DNA from: Desulfarculus baarsii DSM 2075
GTDB lineage: Bacteria > Desulfobacterota > Desulfarculia > Desulfarculales > Desulfarculaceae
Assembly (NCBI RefSeq): GCF_000143965.1
Contig: NC_014365.1
Coordinates: forward strand, 2,755,501-2,819,500
Length of the DNA: 64,000 bases
Direction of reading: 5' to 3'
Of the stretch, positions 33,081 through 45,960 are shown piece by piece. Under the pieces are notes generated by a model. That model worked only from the letters and a program-made list of their open reading frames with translations. It ran no database searches and had not been told where the DNA came from. The translations under genes were made by a program, and so were the position numbers. Every line of letters starts with the position of its first letter. Positions within the stretch are counted from its first letter, which is position 1.

Positions 33081-33398
33081 ATGGACGTGTCGCCTTTTGA
33101 ATGCCGGCCCCGCGAACTCGACATCGCGCTCACCGGTCGTTGCAACCTGTCGTGCGCCTTTTGCTATCAGGGCCGGCTCCAACGGGAGGGCCAGCGACCC
33201 GCGCCGGAAGAACAGGTTCTGGGCCTGATCGACTGGGCCGAGGACAACGACGCGCCGGTGGTCCGCTTCACCGGCGGCGAGCCCACCCCGCACCCCAGCA
33301 TCGGCTTTTTTGGCAACTACGCCCGCGCCGGGCTGGAACAGCGCCACGGCAAGCTGGTCGATTACCTGTCCACCGCTCCGTCCGCCCTCGGGGCGTGA
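33081..33398 (+). pseudogene. Truncated radical SAM protein (N-terminal third only)
   Basis: The 105-aa reading frame has a normal rSAM start: CNLSCAFC at Cys21/25/28 and VVRFTGGEPTPHP. After this the sequence no longer follows the family (NYARAGLEQRHGKLVDYLSTAPSALGA) and stops. A functional rSAM barrel needs at least twice this length. An internal deletion or recombination is likely. The TGA still overlaps the GTG of the next gene, so the remnant may persist as a translation-coupling leader. Confidence 0.65.
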
Positions 33399-35122
33399 CG
33401 TCGCCAAGCCACGGGACGCCCACCTTGACCGCCAACGCCCAAGCCGTGCGCCTCGAATTGCCGCCCAGGCATGAACTGCTGCCGCTGGCCGAGGACGTCC
33501 TGCGCCGCCTGGCCGCGCATAGCCAGCTCGGCGCGGCCCTGACCGATATGTTGACGGGGGCGGTGCTGGAGGTCTGCGAGGAACTGCTGCGCGCCGGCCA
33601 GGCCGCCGGCGTCCAGCGGCCCTTCGAACTGATATTGCGCTTCGACGATCAGGCCGCCGACGTGGCTATCGCCTACGACGGCCGCATCCCGCTCAACCCG
33701 CACCTCACCGAGCCTTACGAAGTGCCCGCCGCCGACGCGGGTCTCGATGGCGTCAACATGGACACCCTCTGGCTGCACCTGATCAAACACCGCATGGACC
33801 GAGTATTTTTCGAGGTTAACGGGCCGGAAAGCCGGCTGCGCATGATCAAATACCGACGAGGCCAAGGCGAGGAAACGCGGCTGTGGTTCCTGGGCATGAC
33901 CCCGGCCCCACGCCAAGGGCTGCACGTGCAGTTCTCCGGCCCGGAGCGCGCCCCCACGGCGGTGCTGCTGCACGACGCCGACAGCGGCAAGGTCTTTCGC
34001 TTCGAGGGGGTGGAGGCCAAGGCCATTAGCCTGATGAACGGCCAGCGGAGCATGTACGACATCTACATGCGCTGCGTGGAGGAGGCCGGCCCCGTCTCGC
34101 CCCACCGCCTGGGCGCGCTCTATGAGGCCCTGGAAGCGGCCGGCATGCTGGCCGCCGCCGACGAACGAGGCAAACCGACGACCGCGCGTCACTGGCTGTG
34201 GCGCCTGGCCAACCCCATGTTTTCCATCCCCCACGCCGACGCGGTGGCTGAAAGGGCCCACGCCTGGCTGCGCCCGCTGATCAGCCCGTTGGGGGCGCTG
34301 ATGTTGTTGACCGTCGGCCTTTCGGGGACCATCCCCCTGTGGCGCATCCTGAACCACCTGGGCCAGAGCGGCCTGCCCGACCTGGAGCGCCTGATCGTGC
34401 TCCATCCGTCATCGCTGCTGACGGCCTACGCCCTGCAAATGGTCATGGTGGCCTGCCATGAACTGGCCCACGCCGTGGTCTGCAAGCACTTCGGCGGCCG
34501 AGTGCCCCGCATGGGCATGATGCTTTATCTGGCCATGTTCATTTTTTATTGTGACACCACTTCGTCCTGGGGCTTCCCCCATCGCTGGCAACGCATCATG
34601 GTCTCGCTGGCCGGGCCGCTGGTCACGTGGGCCTTTCTGGGCGGCGGCCTTTGGGCGGCCGATCATTTCCTGGGCGCGGGAACGTTCTGGGAGCCGGTCT
34701 TTTTGCTGTCGTGCCTGCTCCTCGCCTTCAGCCTGATCATGAACTTCAACCCCTTCATCCGCATGGACGCCTATTACATGCTCATGGACTGGAGCGGCGT
34801 CAGCAATCTGCGCGAAAAGTCCTTCCGCTTCATGGCGCGGGAGCTTTTCGGGCGCTGGCTGCCCGGTCGGCCCCAAAAGCGGCCGTACGGCACGCGGCTG
34901 AAGGCGATCTTTTGGGTCTACGGCGTGTTGGGCGCACTGGTGACGGTGGCCCTGTTCATTCTGCCGTTTGCCTATTTCGCGCGCCTGGCCATGGAGGATG
35001 GGCCCCACGGGGGCCGCGTGATCATGGGCTTGGCGGCCCTGGTCCTGGCTCTGTTTGGCCTGGGCCACAAAGCCTTGAAAAGGTTGCGCCGCCTGCGGCA
35101 TCGCGCATACAAAATCAAATGA
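33395..35122 (+). CDS. HATPase-like / PqqD-like / M50-type metalloprotease fusion protein
   Basis: This protein has about 575 residues. The N-terminal 150 residues resemble an anti-sigma/HATPase domain (LTGAVLEVCEELLRAG, LHLIKHRMDRVFFEVNGP). A PqqD-like peptide-binding domain follows (VEAKAISLMNGQRSMYDIYMRCVEE, about 210-270). The C-terminal membrane part contains HELAH (His355, Glu356, His359) and NFNPFIRMDAYY, matching the zinc site of site-2-protease (M50) type proteins, with about eight transmembrane helices. It could bind the peptide and cleave its leader at the membrane, replacing a C39 peptidase. GTG 33395 overlaps the previous stop; TTG 33425 is an alternative start. Confidence 0.7.
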   Translation: MTSPSHGTPTLTANAQAVRLELPPRHELLPLAEDVLRRLAAHSQLGAALTDMLTGAVLEVCEELLRAGQAAGVQRPFELILRFDDQAADVAIAYDGRIPLNPHLTEPYEVPAADAGLDGVNMDTLWLHLIKHRMDRVFFEVNGPESRLRMIKYRRGQGEETRLWFLGMTPAPRQGLHVQFSGPERAPTAVLLHDADSGKVFRFEGVEAKAISLMNGQRSMYDIYMRCVEEAGPVSPHRLGALYEALEAAGMLAAADERGKPTTARHWLWRLANPMFSIPHADAVAERAHAWLRPLISPLGALMLLTVGLSGTIPLWRILNHLGQSGLPDLERLIVLHPSSLLTAYALQMVMVACHELAHAVVCKHFGGRVPRMGMMLYLAMFIFYCDTTSSWGFPHRWQRIMVSLAGPLVTWAFLGGGLWAADHFLGAGTFWEPVFLLSCLLLAFSLIMNFNPFIRMDAYYMLMDWSGVSNLREKSFRFMARELFGRWLPGRPQKRPYGTRLKAIFWVYGVLGALVTVALFILPFAYFARLAMEDGPHGGRVIMGLAALVLALFGLGHKALKRLRRLRHRAYKIK

Positions 35123-35273
35123 CGCCCCGACGATCGCGCCAATAGGCCGCGCCCCGCGCGAGCGGCTGACGGACGCCAGGCGGACGGCCGGATTTGATCA
35201 CAGCGAGGCCACGGCCCGTGCTAAAATTTGTTGGAATACGTAGCGCGCGCTACCGCCCAAAGGTGTTCACCCC

Positions 35274-37004
35274 ATGACCTTCAACGCGGCAAAGTTGCCG
35301 ATCGTCCTGGTGTTTGCCCTGTGCCTCTTCCCGGCGCCACCCCAGGCGGCGGATCAACACGCCATGAGCGTGACGGCCGGCTTCGCATCCCGCGACTTGG
35401 CCCCCCACATGGATTACCTCCTGGACCCCAAAGGCGACTGGAGCGTCCAACAGGCGGCCGAGGCAAGGGGCTGGCGGCCGCTAGCCGGCTTCACGCTGAA
35501 AAATGACCAGCCCGATGCGGTGACGTGGTTTCGCCTGGGCCGGGCAAGCGCCGACCGTCACTCGACTCTGTATCTGGAAATCTGCACCCATCAGCCCAAG
35601 AACGCCACGGTCTACGCGCCGGTCAAAGGCGCGCCCGGAGGATACATTGGCCTCAAGGCCGGTTGGGGCGGCGGGGGCGAAAACGACGAGTTGGGCTTCA
35701 TCAGCACGGTGGTGGCCCTGCCCCGCGACCTGGACGACAGCCGGCCCCTGCTCCTGCGCTGGGACGACCCGTTCATCACCGAACCGCGGCCCGTCCTCTA
35801 TGGGCAAGATGCGTTCCTGACCATGTCCTGGAACACCGCGGCCCTGAAATTCGCCATTTACGGCGTCATGGCGGCCATGATCCTCTACAACCTGGTGATC
35901 GCTCTCTTCCTGCGCGACCGCGCCTATTTCATGTACGTCCTCTACATGTTCGCCATGCTGCTCTACCAGGCCGTCGTGCGTGGCGAGATCAAAATCATCA
36001 GCTTCAACGCCTATCAGGCGCTCTACCCCATGGTCTTGTTGCTCTCCACGACCACGGCGGTGCTGGGCATGCAATTCGCGCGGACGTTCCTGACCACCAA
36101 AATCAACCTCCCCCGCCTGGACAAAGCTCTGCTCTTGCTGATGGCGCTGTTTCTGACGTTGGTGGCCGGCATGGACCTGCTCGGCTTCAAGCCGCAGGCC
36201 AACACGGCCTCGTTCCTGATCACTCCGCTGATGATCCCGACCGTTTTGGGCGCGGCGTGCCTGCGCATCCGTCAGGGCTTCGGCGCGGCCCGTTATTTCT
36301 TTCTGGCCTGGACCGTGCTGTCGCTGGGGGTCCTGGCCTACCTGCTGTACGGCCTGGGATACCTGCCGTCGTCGATGTTGACGGTCCACGCCGCGGGCCT
36401 GGGCGCGGCCGCCGAGTCGGTGCTGTTGTCCCTGGCTCTGGCCGACCGCATACGCGGTCTCCGAGTCGACCGCGAGGCGCTCCTCGAACGCCAACGCGGC
36501 CTGGCCCACCAAGCCGTCACCGACGAGTTGACTGGGCTCTACAATAAACGCTATCTGCTCGGCGACCTGAAAGAATCCGTCAAACGCGCGGCCCAAGGCG
36601 GCCAACCGCTCTCGGTGGCGCTGTTTGACGTGGACCATTTCAAAAGATTCAACGACTCCTTTGGCCACCCCAAAGGCGACGAAGTGCTGGCCGCCATGGG
36701 CCACGACATTCGCGGCTGCGTGCGCGATGGCGACAAGGGCTGCCGCTATGGCGGCGAGGAATTCGTCGTCATCCTGCCCATGGCCGGCCTGGATCAGGCC
36801 CTGGCCGTGGCCGAACGCGTGCGCGGCGCCATCGCCCGCCGCCGATTCGCCGTGGACGCCGATCAGTGGGCCAGCGTAACCGTCAGCGCCGGCGTGGCTT
36901 GTCTGCGGGCAGGCGAAAACGCGGCCGAATTGCTCGACCGGGCCGACAAGGCCCTCTACGTCGCCAAACGCGCCGGACGCGATCGCACCGTGGTGGCGGA
37001 GTGA
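35274..37004 (+). CDS. Membrane diguanylate cyclase with 7TM-DISM sensor
   Basis: This 576-aa protein has a signal peptide (LPIVLVFALCLFPAPPQAA), an extracytoplasmic 7TMR-DISM sensor domain (about 30-190), seven transmembrane helices (about 195-395), a short linker helix and a GGDEF domain. The active site is RYGGEEF, preceded by RDGD five residues upstream, a good RxxD inhibitory site. It should make cyclic di-GMP and be feedback-inhibited by it. DISM sensors are thought to bind small ligands, often carbohydrates. It stands alone between RiPP locus 2 and an IS remnant, and no functional link to either is evident. Confidence 0.88.
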   Translation: MTFNAAKLPIVLVFALCLFPAPPQAADQHAMSVTAGFASRDLAPHMDYLLDPKGDWSVQQAAEARGWRPLAGFTLKNDQPDAVTWFRLGRASADRHSTLYLEICTHQPKNATVYAPVKGAPGGYIGLKAGWGGGGENDELGFISTVVALPRDLDDSRPLLLRWDDPFITEPRPVLYGQDAFLTMSWNTAALKFAIYGVMAAMILYNLVIALFLRDRAYFMYVLYMFAMLLYQAVVRGEIKIISFNAYQALYPMVLLLSTTTAVLGMQFARTFLTTKINLPRLDKALLLLMALFLTLVAGMDLLGFKPQANTASFLITPLMIPTVLGAACLRIRQGFGAARYFFLAWTVLSLGVLAYLLYGLGYLPSSMLTVHAAGLGAAAESVLLSLALADRIRGLRVDREALLERQRGLAHQAVTDELTGLYNKRYLLGDLKESVKRAAQGGQPLSVALFDVDHFKRFNDSFGHPKGDEVLAAMGHDIRGCVRDGDKGCRYGGEEFVVILPMAGLDQALAVAERVRGAIARRRFAVDADQWASVTVSAGVACLRAGENAAELLDRADKALYVAKRAGRDRTVVAE

Positions 37005-37164
37005 GTGCGATCCGCCACGCGAAACGCGAAAACCGGCGTGGCTGTTGGCGGCTGTTCGTGGGTGCATGGCGGCTGCTGGCTGCGGAGGCTTAAGAGGTTG
37101 TTCACTCGTTTCCAGAAGTAGAGACTGGTGATTGCTGAAGCCACGGTCCTGGCTGGATGTCCGC

Positions 37165-37380
37165 ATGAACAACCCCCACCATGATGCCCGAACGGTGGCG
37201 TTTGGTCGAGAGCTGATAGTCAAAAGAGTTTGTCAGGAAGGGATGACGACCTCGGAGGTGGCCCGGCAACTGGGGATCAGCCGGCGCACGGCCTACAAAT
37301 GGCTGGCCCGGTATCGGCAAGGCGGTCCGGCGGCTTAGGATAATCTCTCCAGTCGGCCGCGCCGCAGGCCGCCGTTTGAC
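37165..37380 (+). pseudogene. IS481-like transposase remnant (N-terminal helix-turn-helix)
   Basis: The frame starts MNNPHHDARTV and reads through a helix-turn-helix typical of IS481/IS3-type transposases (MTTSEVARQLGISRRTAYKW, RYRQGGPAA). It hits TAG at 37336-37338, after which the same frame still shows DNLSSRPRRRP, the expected continuation. The catalytic DDE part is absent. It lies 60 bases beyond the 3' end of the CobN-type operon. Confidence 0.72.
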
Positions 37381-37442
37381 CGCAAAGGGCCGAGCCCGGC
37401 CGGCCCCATCTGTTTGTTACCCATGATCGCGTGGTGAGCGCG

Positions 37443-40400
37443 CTAATTGATGGTCCAACCCGGCGACCATTTTTCCACGTCCTTGGCGGTCAGCACATCG
37501 ACCTTGGCCCCTTGAAACTCCTCGGTGACTTGGCCCAGATCTTCTTCCAGATCGCCCTCGACGCACAGGGCCGCCGCCTGCACCACGGCCAGATCGCCGG
37601 CATCGGCCAGCCACAGGCCCCGAGACTCGGCTTCCAGGAGCCGGCGCGTTAGCTCCTCAAGGGCGTAGGGGTTGGCGGCGCGCAGCCACTCCATGGTCTG
37701 CTTGTCCCGCAGAAAGCGCTCCACCACGCCGTCGAACACCCCTTTGTCCACTTCTTTGCTGGTGGCCGACCATTTGAACAGGTTGTTGACCTTGCCCGAG
37801 ACCTCCGCCGCGCCGCTGTAGCCGTGTTTTTTCATCTCGGCCAGCCAGGCCGGGTTGAACAGCTTGGCCCCCAGGGCGGCCTTGAGCCCGGTCTGAAAGT
37901 CGTCGACCTGGTATTTGCCCGAGGTGTTGTTGGCGCTCCAGTACAGCTTGGTGTTGCGACCGCCGATGGTTCGCGCGGCTTGGGCCATGCCGCCCTGGTA
38001 GGAGGCGAAGCAGCCGCAGTCGACCATGTCGTATTCCGGTGAATATTGCTTCATGTAGGCCACGTCGAGGTTTTTGATGTGCCCGGCGTAGACTTGGCGA
38101 GCCTCGGCCCCGTATTCGCCCCCGGCATAGGCAAAGCCGCCCCAGTTGACATACACCTCGGCCAAGTCGGCGTCGTTCTCCCAGGCGCTGGCGTCCAGGG
38201 CCAAGCCCACGCCGATGCCGTAACTGCCCGGCTGGGACGAAAACACGCGGCAGGCGGCCAGTTTGATCAGCTTTTCATCGCCCATGGTCGCGTCGGCGTC
38301 TTGGCGCAATTCGGCCAGGCGCTCGCGGTTGTGCTTGAGCACGTAGTTGCGGTCCTCGGGTTCGTCCAAGGCGCCCACGGCGTCGACGGCCTGGTCGATG
38401 AGTTCCAGAAAGTTGGGCAGCATGTCGCGGACGATGCCGCTGGTCTGCACCAACACGTCGACCCTGGGCCGTTTGACCGGCTTGCCGTCGATCTCCACGG
38501 TCAGCTCGTCCAGGGCCACGGTTTGGATGCCGATGGTCACGCCCCGACTGTCCCACCTGGGCCGCGCGCCGATCAGGTGCAGGATTTGGCTGAGAATTTC
38601 GCCGTCGGACTTGAACCCGTCCATGCTCCAGAGATTTTGGCCGACGCTCTCGGGGAAGCGGCCTTCCTCGGCCATGTATTTGGCCAGAATCTCATCGGCA
38701 ATGCCCCGGCCCACCTCCCAGGCCGCCGCCGAGGGTAGGGCCGTGGGGTCCATGGCGTGGAAGTTGCGGCCCGTGGGCAGGGTCTGGGTCTTGCCCAGCA
38801 TCAGCGACCCGGCCAGGCCCGGTTCGATGTAGCCGCCCTCAAGGAACTTGATCACCTGGGGTATTTCCCGGCTGGCCATGCCAATTTTTTCGGCCACATC
38901 CCGTGACCATGAGCCCAGTTTTTGCCCGGCCTGGTCTTCCAGGGTTTGGTCGGCCAACAGCCCCTGGATGAAATCCACCCTGTTATCGAAGTCGTCGGCC
39001 CGGCCCGCCGCCTCCAGGGCCGCGGCCAAGTCGGGCAGGCCCTCGCCGGGCCGGGCCAGGATGGAGGCCAGCATCTGGGCGCGGCCTTCACGCTCGGGCG
39101 GCTCGCTGAGCACGTGCAAGCCCAAGGGGCACAGGGCCAAACGCGAAAGTTCCATGACCCGGCGAGCGGTGTCCACCACCCTTTCAAAATTTTTGCCATC
39201 GTAGCCCGCGGGCGTCAGGGCCAGCTTGGTCATGATGGGCGTCATCCGCTGGCGCAGGGCCTCTTGGCGTTCCGTATCACCCATGTCCACGGCCTTGGCG
39301 TATTGCGCCAGCATTTCGGCCAGCTCCAGGCTTTGGTCGTCCTGGGGCGAGGGCACGTGGATCGGCGTGAGATAATCGACCAGCACGGCCCTGGCCCGCC
39401 GCTTGGCCAGCAGGCCCTCTCCCGGCACATTCATTATATATGGATATATGTTGGGCAACTCGCCCAGGCTGATCTCCGGGTAGCATTGGTGGCTCAGCCC
39501 CGCCCGCTTGCCCGGCAGAAACTCCAGGGCGCCCTCGGAGCCCATATGCACCACCGCGTCGGAGTTGTCGCGGATGTATTTGTACACGGCCAGCCAGTGG
39601 TGGGGCGGCGAGATGGCCGGGTCATGCAGGATCCGGCAGACCTCGCCGTTGCACTTGGCCCCGTAGCAGCCACGCTTGGGCTGGACCATGACGTGGGTCT
39701 TGCCGAACTTGACCCCGGTGATCAGCAGCACCGGCTCGCGGCCGTCTTCCCGCAAGACCATGCCCTCGCCGGGGAACTCGCCCCAATCGTCGTTGACCTG
39801 ACGCTTGATGGTCGCGGGCAAGGAATCGAGATAGGGCAGGTATTCAGCCGCGCCCATGCGGTAGACATCGCCGCCCTTGCGGGCGATTTCGTCCACGGTG
39901 GTCCAGCGGAATTCGCTGATGGCCTTGCGACCGAGGATCAAATCCTTCAGGGCCTCGCCGCTGGTGGGCGCATCGCCCACGTCATAGCCTTCCTGGCGCA
40001 TGGCGTTTAGCAGCCGGGCCGTGCTTTCAAAGGCGTCCAACCCGGCGGCGGTGGCCACTGTGGCCTCGGCGCCCTTGCAGGGCGGGTTGTGCAAAACCAC
40101 GGTGACGCGCTTTTGGCTGTTGGGCGTCAGGCGCAGGGCTCGCCAACCGAGCACCCGGCGGCACATGGTCTCCATGCGCTCGCGCACGGGCGTGAACTCC
40201 CTGACGCCGTGGCGGTCTTGGCCTGGTTCGGCTGGCGTCTGGGCCGCCAGCACCGCGGGTTCGATGGCCCCGGCCAACTCGGGCTGGCTGATGGCGTAGG
40301 TCAGGCTGTGGTTGCCCACGCCCTCGGGGCTTTCCAGCCATTCCTCGGGCGTCACGCCATGGAGTCGGATAAGCTGAAACACCGGCGTGTTAAGCTCTTC

Positions 40401-41165
40401 CAGCAGGATCGTTTCATCGGGGCGGTTGAGAAAGCGGCCCGAGGCGAAGTTGCACACCGCCGCCAGTTGATCGCCCACGGCCCGCACCAGGCCGATCCAG
40501 GGATAGCGCTCTGGCAGAGGCCGTTGTCCGTCGCCCACGCCTTCGGTGAACACGCACATGGGGGCCAGGCCATGGCGCTGGATCATGCGCGCCAGTTCAT
40601 CGACGTCGGCCAGGTTTTGCTCCACCAGCGAGCCGTAATAGAACATCACGGCCACCACGTTTCGCTCCACCTTGACGCCTTGTTCGGCGGCCAGCCAGTC
40701 AAGGTAGGCTTTGGCGTCGTCAAAGGTTTGTTCGGCGTCGGGATGGTAGACGCCGTGGGTGGTCACCGGTTCGGGGGCGGCGTACTCCACCGCCCGGCCC
40801 AGGGCCGCGCAGAAATAACGGATGCCCATGGCGTAGTTGCCCTGGTGGGCCTTTGCCAGATAGCCCAGCAGGGCATGGCGCACCTCCGGGCCGAAGGTGT
40901 CAAAATCGTTGGGTATCTCTGGAACGACGCCCACTCGCTTGGGTATCTGGCGGCACAGGTCCATGATCAGGCCAAAGCCGTTCATCTCTGGACCGGAGCC
41001 AAGAATAACCGCGTCCGGCGCGCCATCGGCCAGCCTTTGCTCCCACTGCTCCTGGTTGACAAAGGGCCACAACTCCAGTTGAACGCCTTCGGCGGCCAAC
41101 TCGTCGGACACCCTCCGCCAGGTGCGGCTGTTGAACATCCAGCCATGGATCATCACGATACGCAT
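37443..41165 (-). CDS. cobN: CobN/BchH-like metal chelatase large subunit (divergent copy)
   Basis: This 1240-aa protein has the CobN/magnesium-chelatase H layout: an N-terminal region with MFYYGSLVEQN, the central CYPEISLGELPNIYPYIMNVPGEG, LAKRRARAVLVDYLTPI, and a C-terminal VYVNWGGFAYAGGEYG / DCGCFASYQGGMAQA region. These large subunits bind a tetrapyrrole and insert (or possibly remove) a metal with an AAA+ partner. The conserved GxHGxLEWLPGK block reads GSEGALEFLPGK here (39510-39548), so the His is Glu. It is exactly as long as the neighbouring copy. It is the last gene of the cobalamin-riboswitch operon. Confidence 0.82.
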   Translation of the reverse strand: MRIVMIHGWMFNSRTWRRVSDELAAEGVQLELWPFVNQEQWEQRLADGAPDAVILGSGPEMNGFGLIMDLCRQIPKRVGVVPEIPNDFDTFGPEVRHALLGYLAKAHQGNYAMGIRYFCAALGRAVEYAAPEPVTTHGVYHPDAEQTFDDAKAYLDWLAAEQGVKVERNVVAVMFYYGSLVEQNLADVDELARMIQRHGLAPMCVFTEGVGDGQRPLPERYPWIGLVRAVGDQLAAVCNFASGRFLNRPDETILLEELNTPVFQLIRLHGVTPEEWLESPEGVGNHSLTYAISQPELAGAIEPAVLAAQTPAEPGQDRHGVREFTPVRERMETMCRRVLGWRALRLTPNSQKRVTVVLHNPPCKGAEATVATAAGLDAFESTARLLNAMRQEGYDVGDAPTSGEALKDLILGRKAISEFRWTTVDEIARKGGDVYRMGAAEYLPYLDSLPATIKRQVNDDWGEFPGEGMVLREDGREPVLLITGVKFGKTHVMVQPKRGCYGAKCNGEVCRILHDPAISPPHHWLAVYKYIRDNSDAVVHMGSEGALEFLPGKRAGLSHQCYPEISLGELPNIYPYIMNVPGEGLLAKRRARAVLVDYLTPIHVPSPQDDQSLELAEMLAQYAKAVDMGDTERQEALRQRMTPIMTKLALTPAGYDGKNFERVVDTARRVMELSRLALCPLGLHVLSEPPEREGRAQMLASILARPGEGLPDLAAALEAAGRADDFDNRVDFIQGLLADQTLEDQAGQKLGSWSRDVAEKIGMASREIPQVIKFLEGGYIEPGLAGSLMLGKTQTLPTGRNFHAMDPTALPSAAAWEVGRGIADEILAKYMAEEGRFPESVGQNLWSMDGFKSDGEILSQILHLIGARPRWDSRGVTIGIQTVALDELTVEIDGKPVKRPRVDVLVQTSGIVRDMLPNFLELIDQAVDAVGALDEPEDRNYVLKHNRERLAELRQDADATMGDEKLIKLAACRVFSSQPGSYGIGVGLALDASAWENDADLAEVYVNWGGFAYAGGEYGAEARQVYAGHIKNLDVAYMKQYSPEYDMVDCGCFASYQGGMAQAARTIGGRNTKLYWSANNTSGKYQVDDFQTGLKAALGAKLFNPAWLAEMKKHGYSGAAEVSGKVNNLFKWSATSKEVDKGVFDGVVERFLRDKQTMEWLRAANPYALEELTRRLLEAESRGLWLADAGDLAVVQAAALCVEGDLEEDLGQVTEEFQGAKVDVLTAKDVEKWSPGWTIN

Positions 41166-41220
41166 TTTTCACCCCCCTTGCCGGTGCTGGCGTTGGGCCT
41201 GGCCGCTCCGAAGTCGGTCG

Positions 41221-44939
<3,719 letters not shown>

Positions 44940-44943
<4 letters not shown>

Positions 44944-45953
44944 TGATTGACCCTCCTGAATATTTCCTTGCGCAGCAGACACTCCAGGCCATGGGGCCGC
45001 GTGGGGCTTCCAGCCGCGCTGATGCGCCGCGAGGGACAGCCTCCCCGGCAGACGAAGCGCGCGGGGCAATCGCCGCAAGCGGGCGGCAGGCCCCAGCCGC
45101 GCACCAGGTTGGCAATGCGAATCGGTTCCGGGCGATCCACCCGCCCGGCCAGATAACCGTCGTCGTCGGCCAACGAGGCGCAAGGGTAGACCCGACCATC
45201 GGGCGTGACCGCGGCGTAGCTCCCGGCCGCGCCCAGGCAATAGGGCTCGCAGAGGCCCAGCTTAGCGCGCCGCCGGACCTGGTCCACCTCGCGCACCTTC
45301 AGCGGCGGAAAGCGCCGCTGGGCGATGAAGGCGGTGGCGGAGAGCATCGCGGGGACCATGCCTTTTATCTGCTCGGGCCGGGGGGCCAGGCCTCCGCCCG
45401 AGGCCCGGCCCACGGGCCGCACCAGGTCCAGGTTGATCACCCTGGGGCTTTTGAGGCTGGCCAGCGTCAGCAAAAAACGCGGCAACCGCTCCACGTTGTG
45501 GCGGGTTAGCACCACGGTGACATTGACGCCGACGCCAGCTTCGTCGATCAGGCGCAAGGCCCGCATGGCCCCACCGGCGTCGCCCCTGGTCTGGCGGTTT
45601 GTCTCTGGCGGGCCATCCAGGCTGACGCCCAAGCCCACGCCGTTGTCCACCAGAAACGCCAATTTGTCTTCCGTCAGGGCCACGCCGTTGGTTTGCAGGG
45701 CAAAGCGTCGTTGGGCCGATGCGCGGGTCAAGACCAACTCCTTGAGCAATTCAAAGCGCAGCAGGGGCTCGCCACCGCTGAACTCCACGGTCTGCCGGCG
45801 GCCCGGTGGCGGCCCGAGCCTATCCAGGGCCAGGGCGGCGATGTCCGGGTCCATGTCCGCGCCGGTGGCGCTGGCGGCGGCGTAGCAATAGACACAGCGC
45901 AGGTTGCAGCGCTCGGTGAGCGCCAGAACCAGAAACTCGGCCTTGTCGTCCAC
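44940..45953 (-). CDS. Radical SAM/SPASM protein in chelatase operon
   Basis: This 337-aa protein has CNLRCVYC at Cys16/20/23, EFSGGEPLL, and a C-terminal SPASM-like set (CEPYCLGAAGS, VYPCASL, CGDCPARFVCRGGC). The GTG start lies 7 bases after the ChlI-like stop, and its own stop overlaps the CobN start. rSAM proteins with SPASM tails mostly act on peptides or proteins, so it might mature a protein partner; action on a tetrapyrrole is also possible. Its fixed position between the small and large chelatase subunits is notable. Confidence 0.76.
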
Positions 45954-45960
45954 GCGCCCG

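Noticed and set aside
37132..37442. Functional transposase or antitoxin from the helix-turn-helix frame
   Set aside because: The frame has a stop where IS481 transposases continue, and the catalytic domain is absent.
44944..45240. 99-residue N-terminal extension of the canonical CobN
   Set aside because: It lies inside the SPASM rSAM gene in another frame, and the GGAGG site supports the start at 44943.
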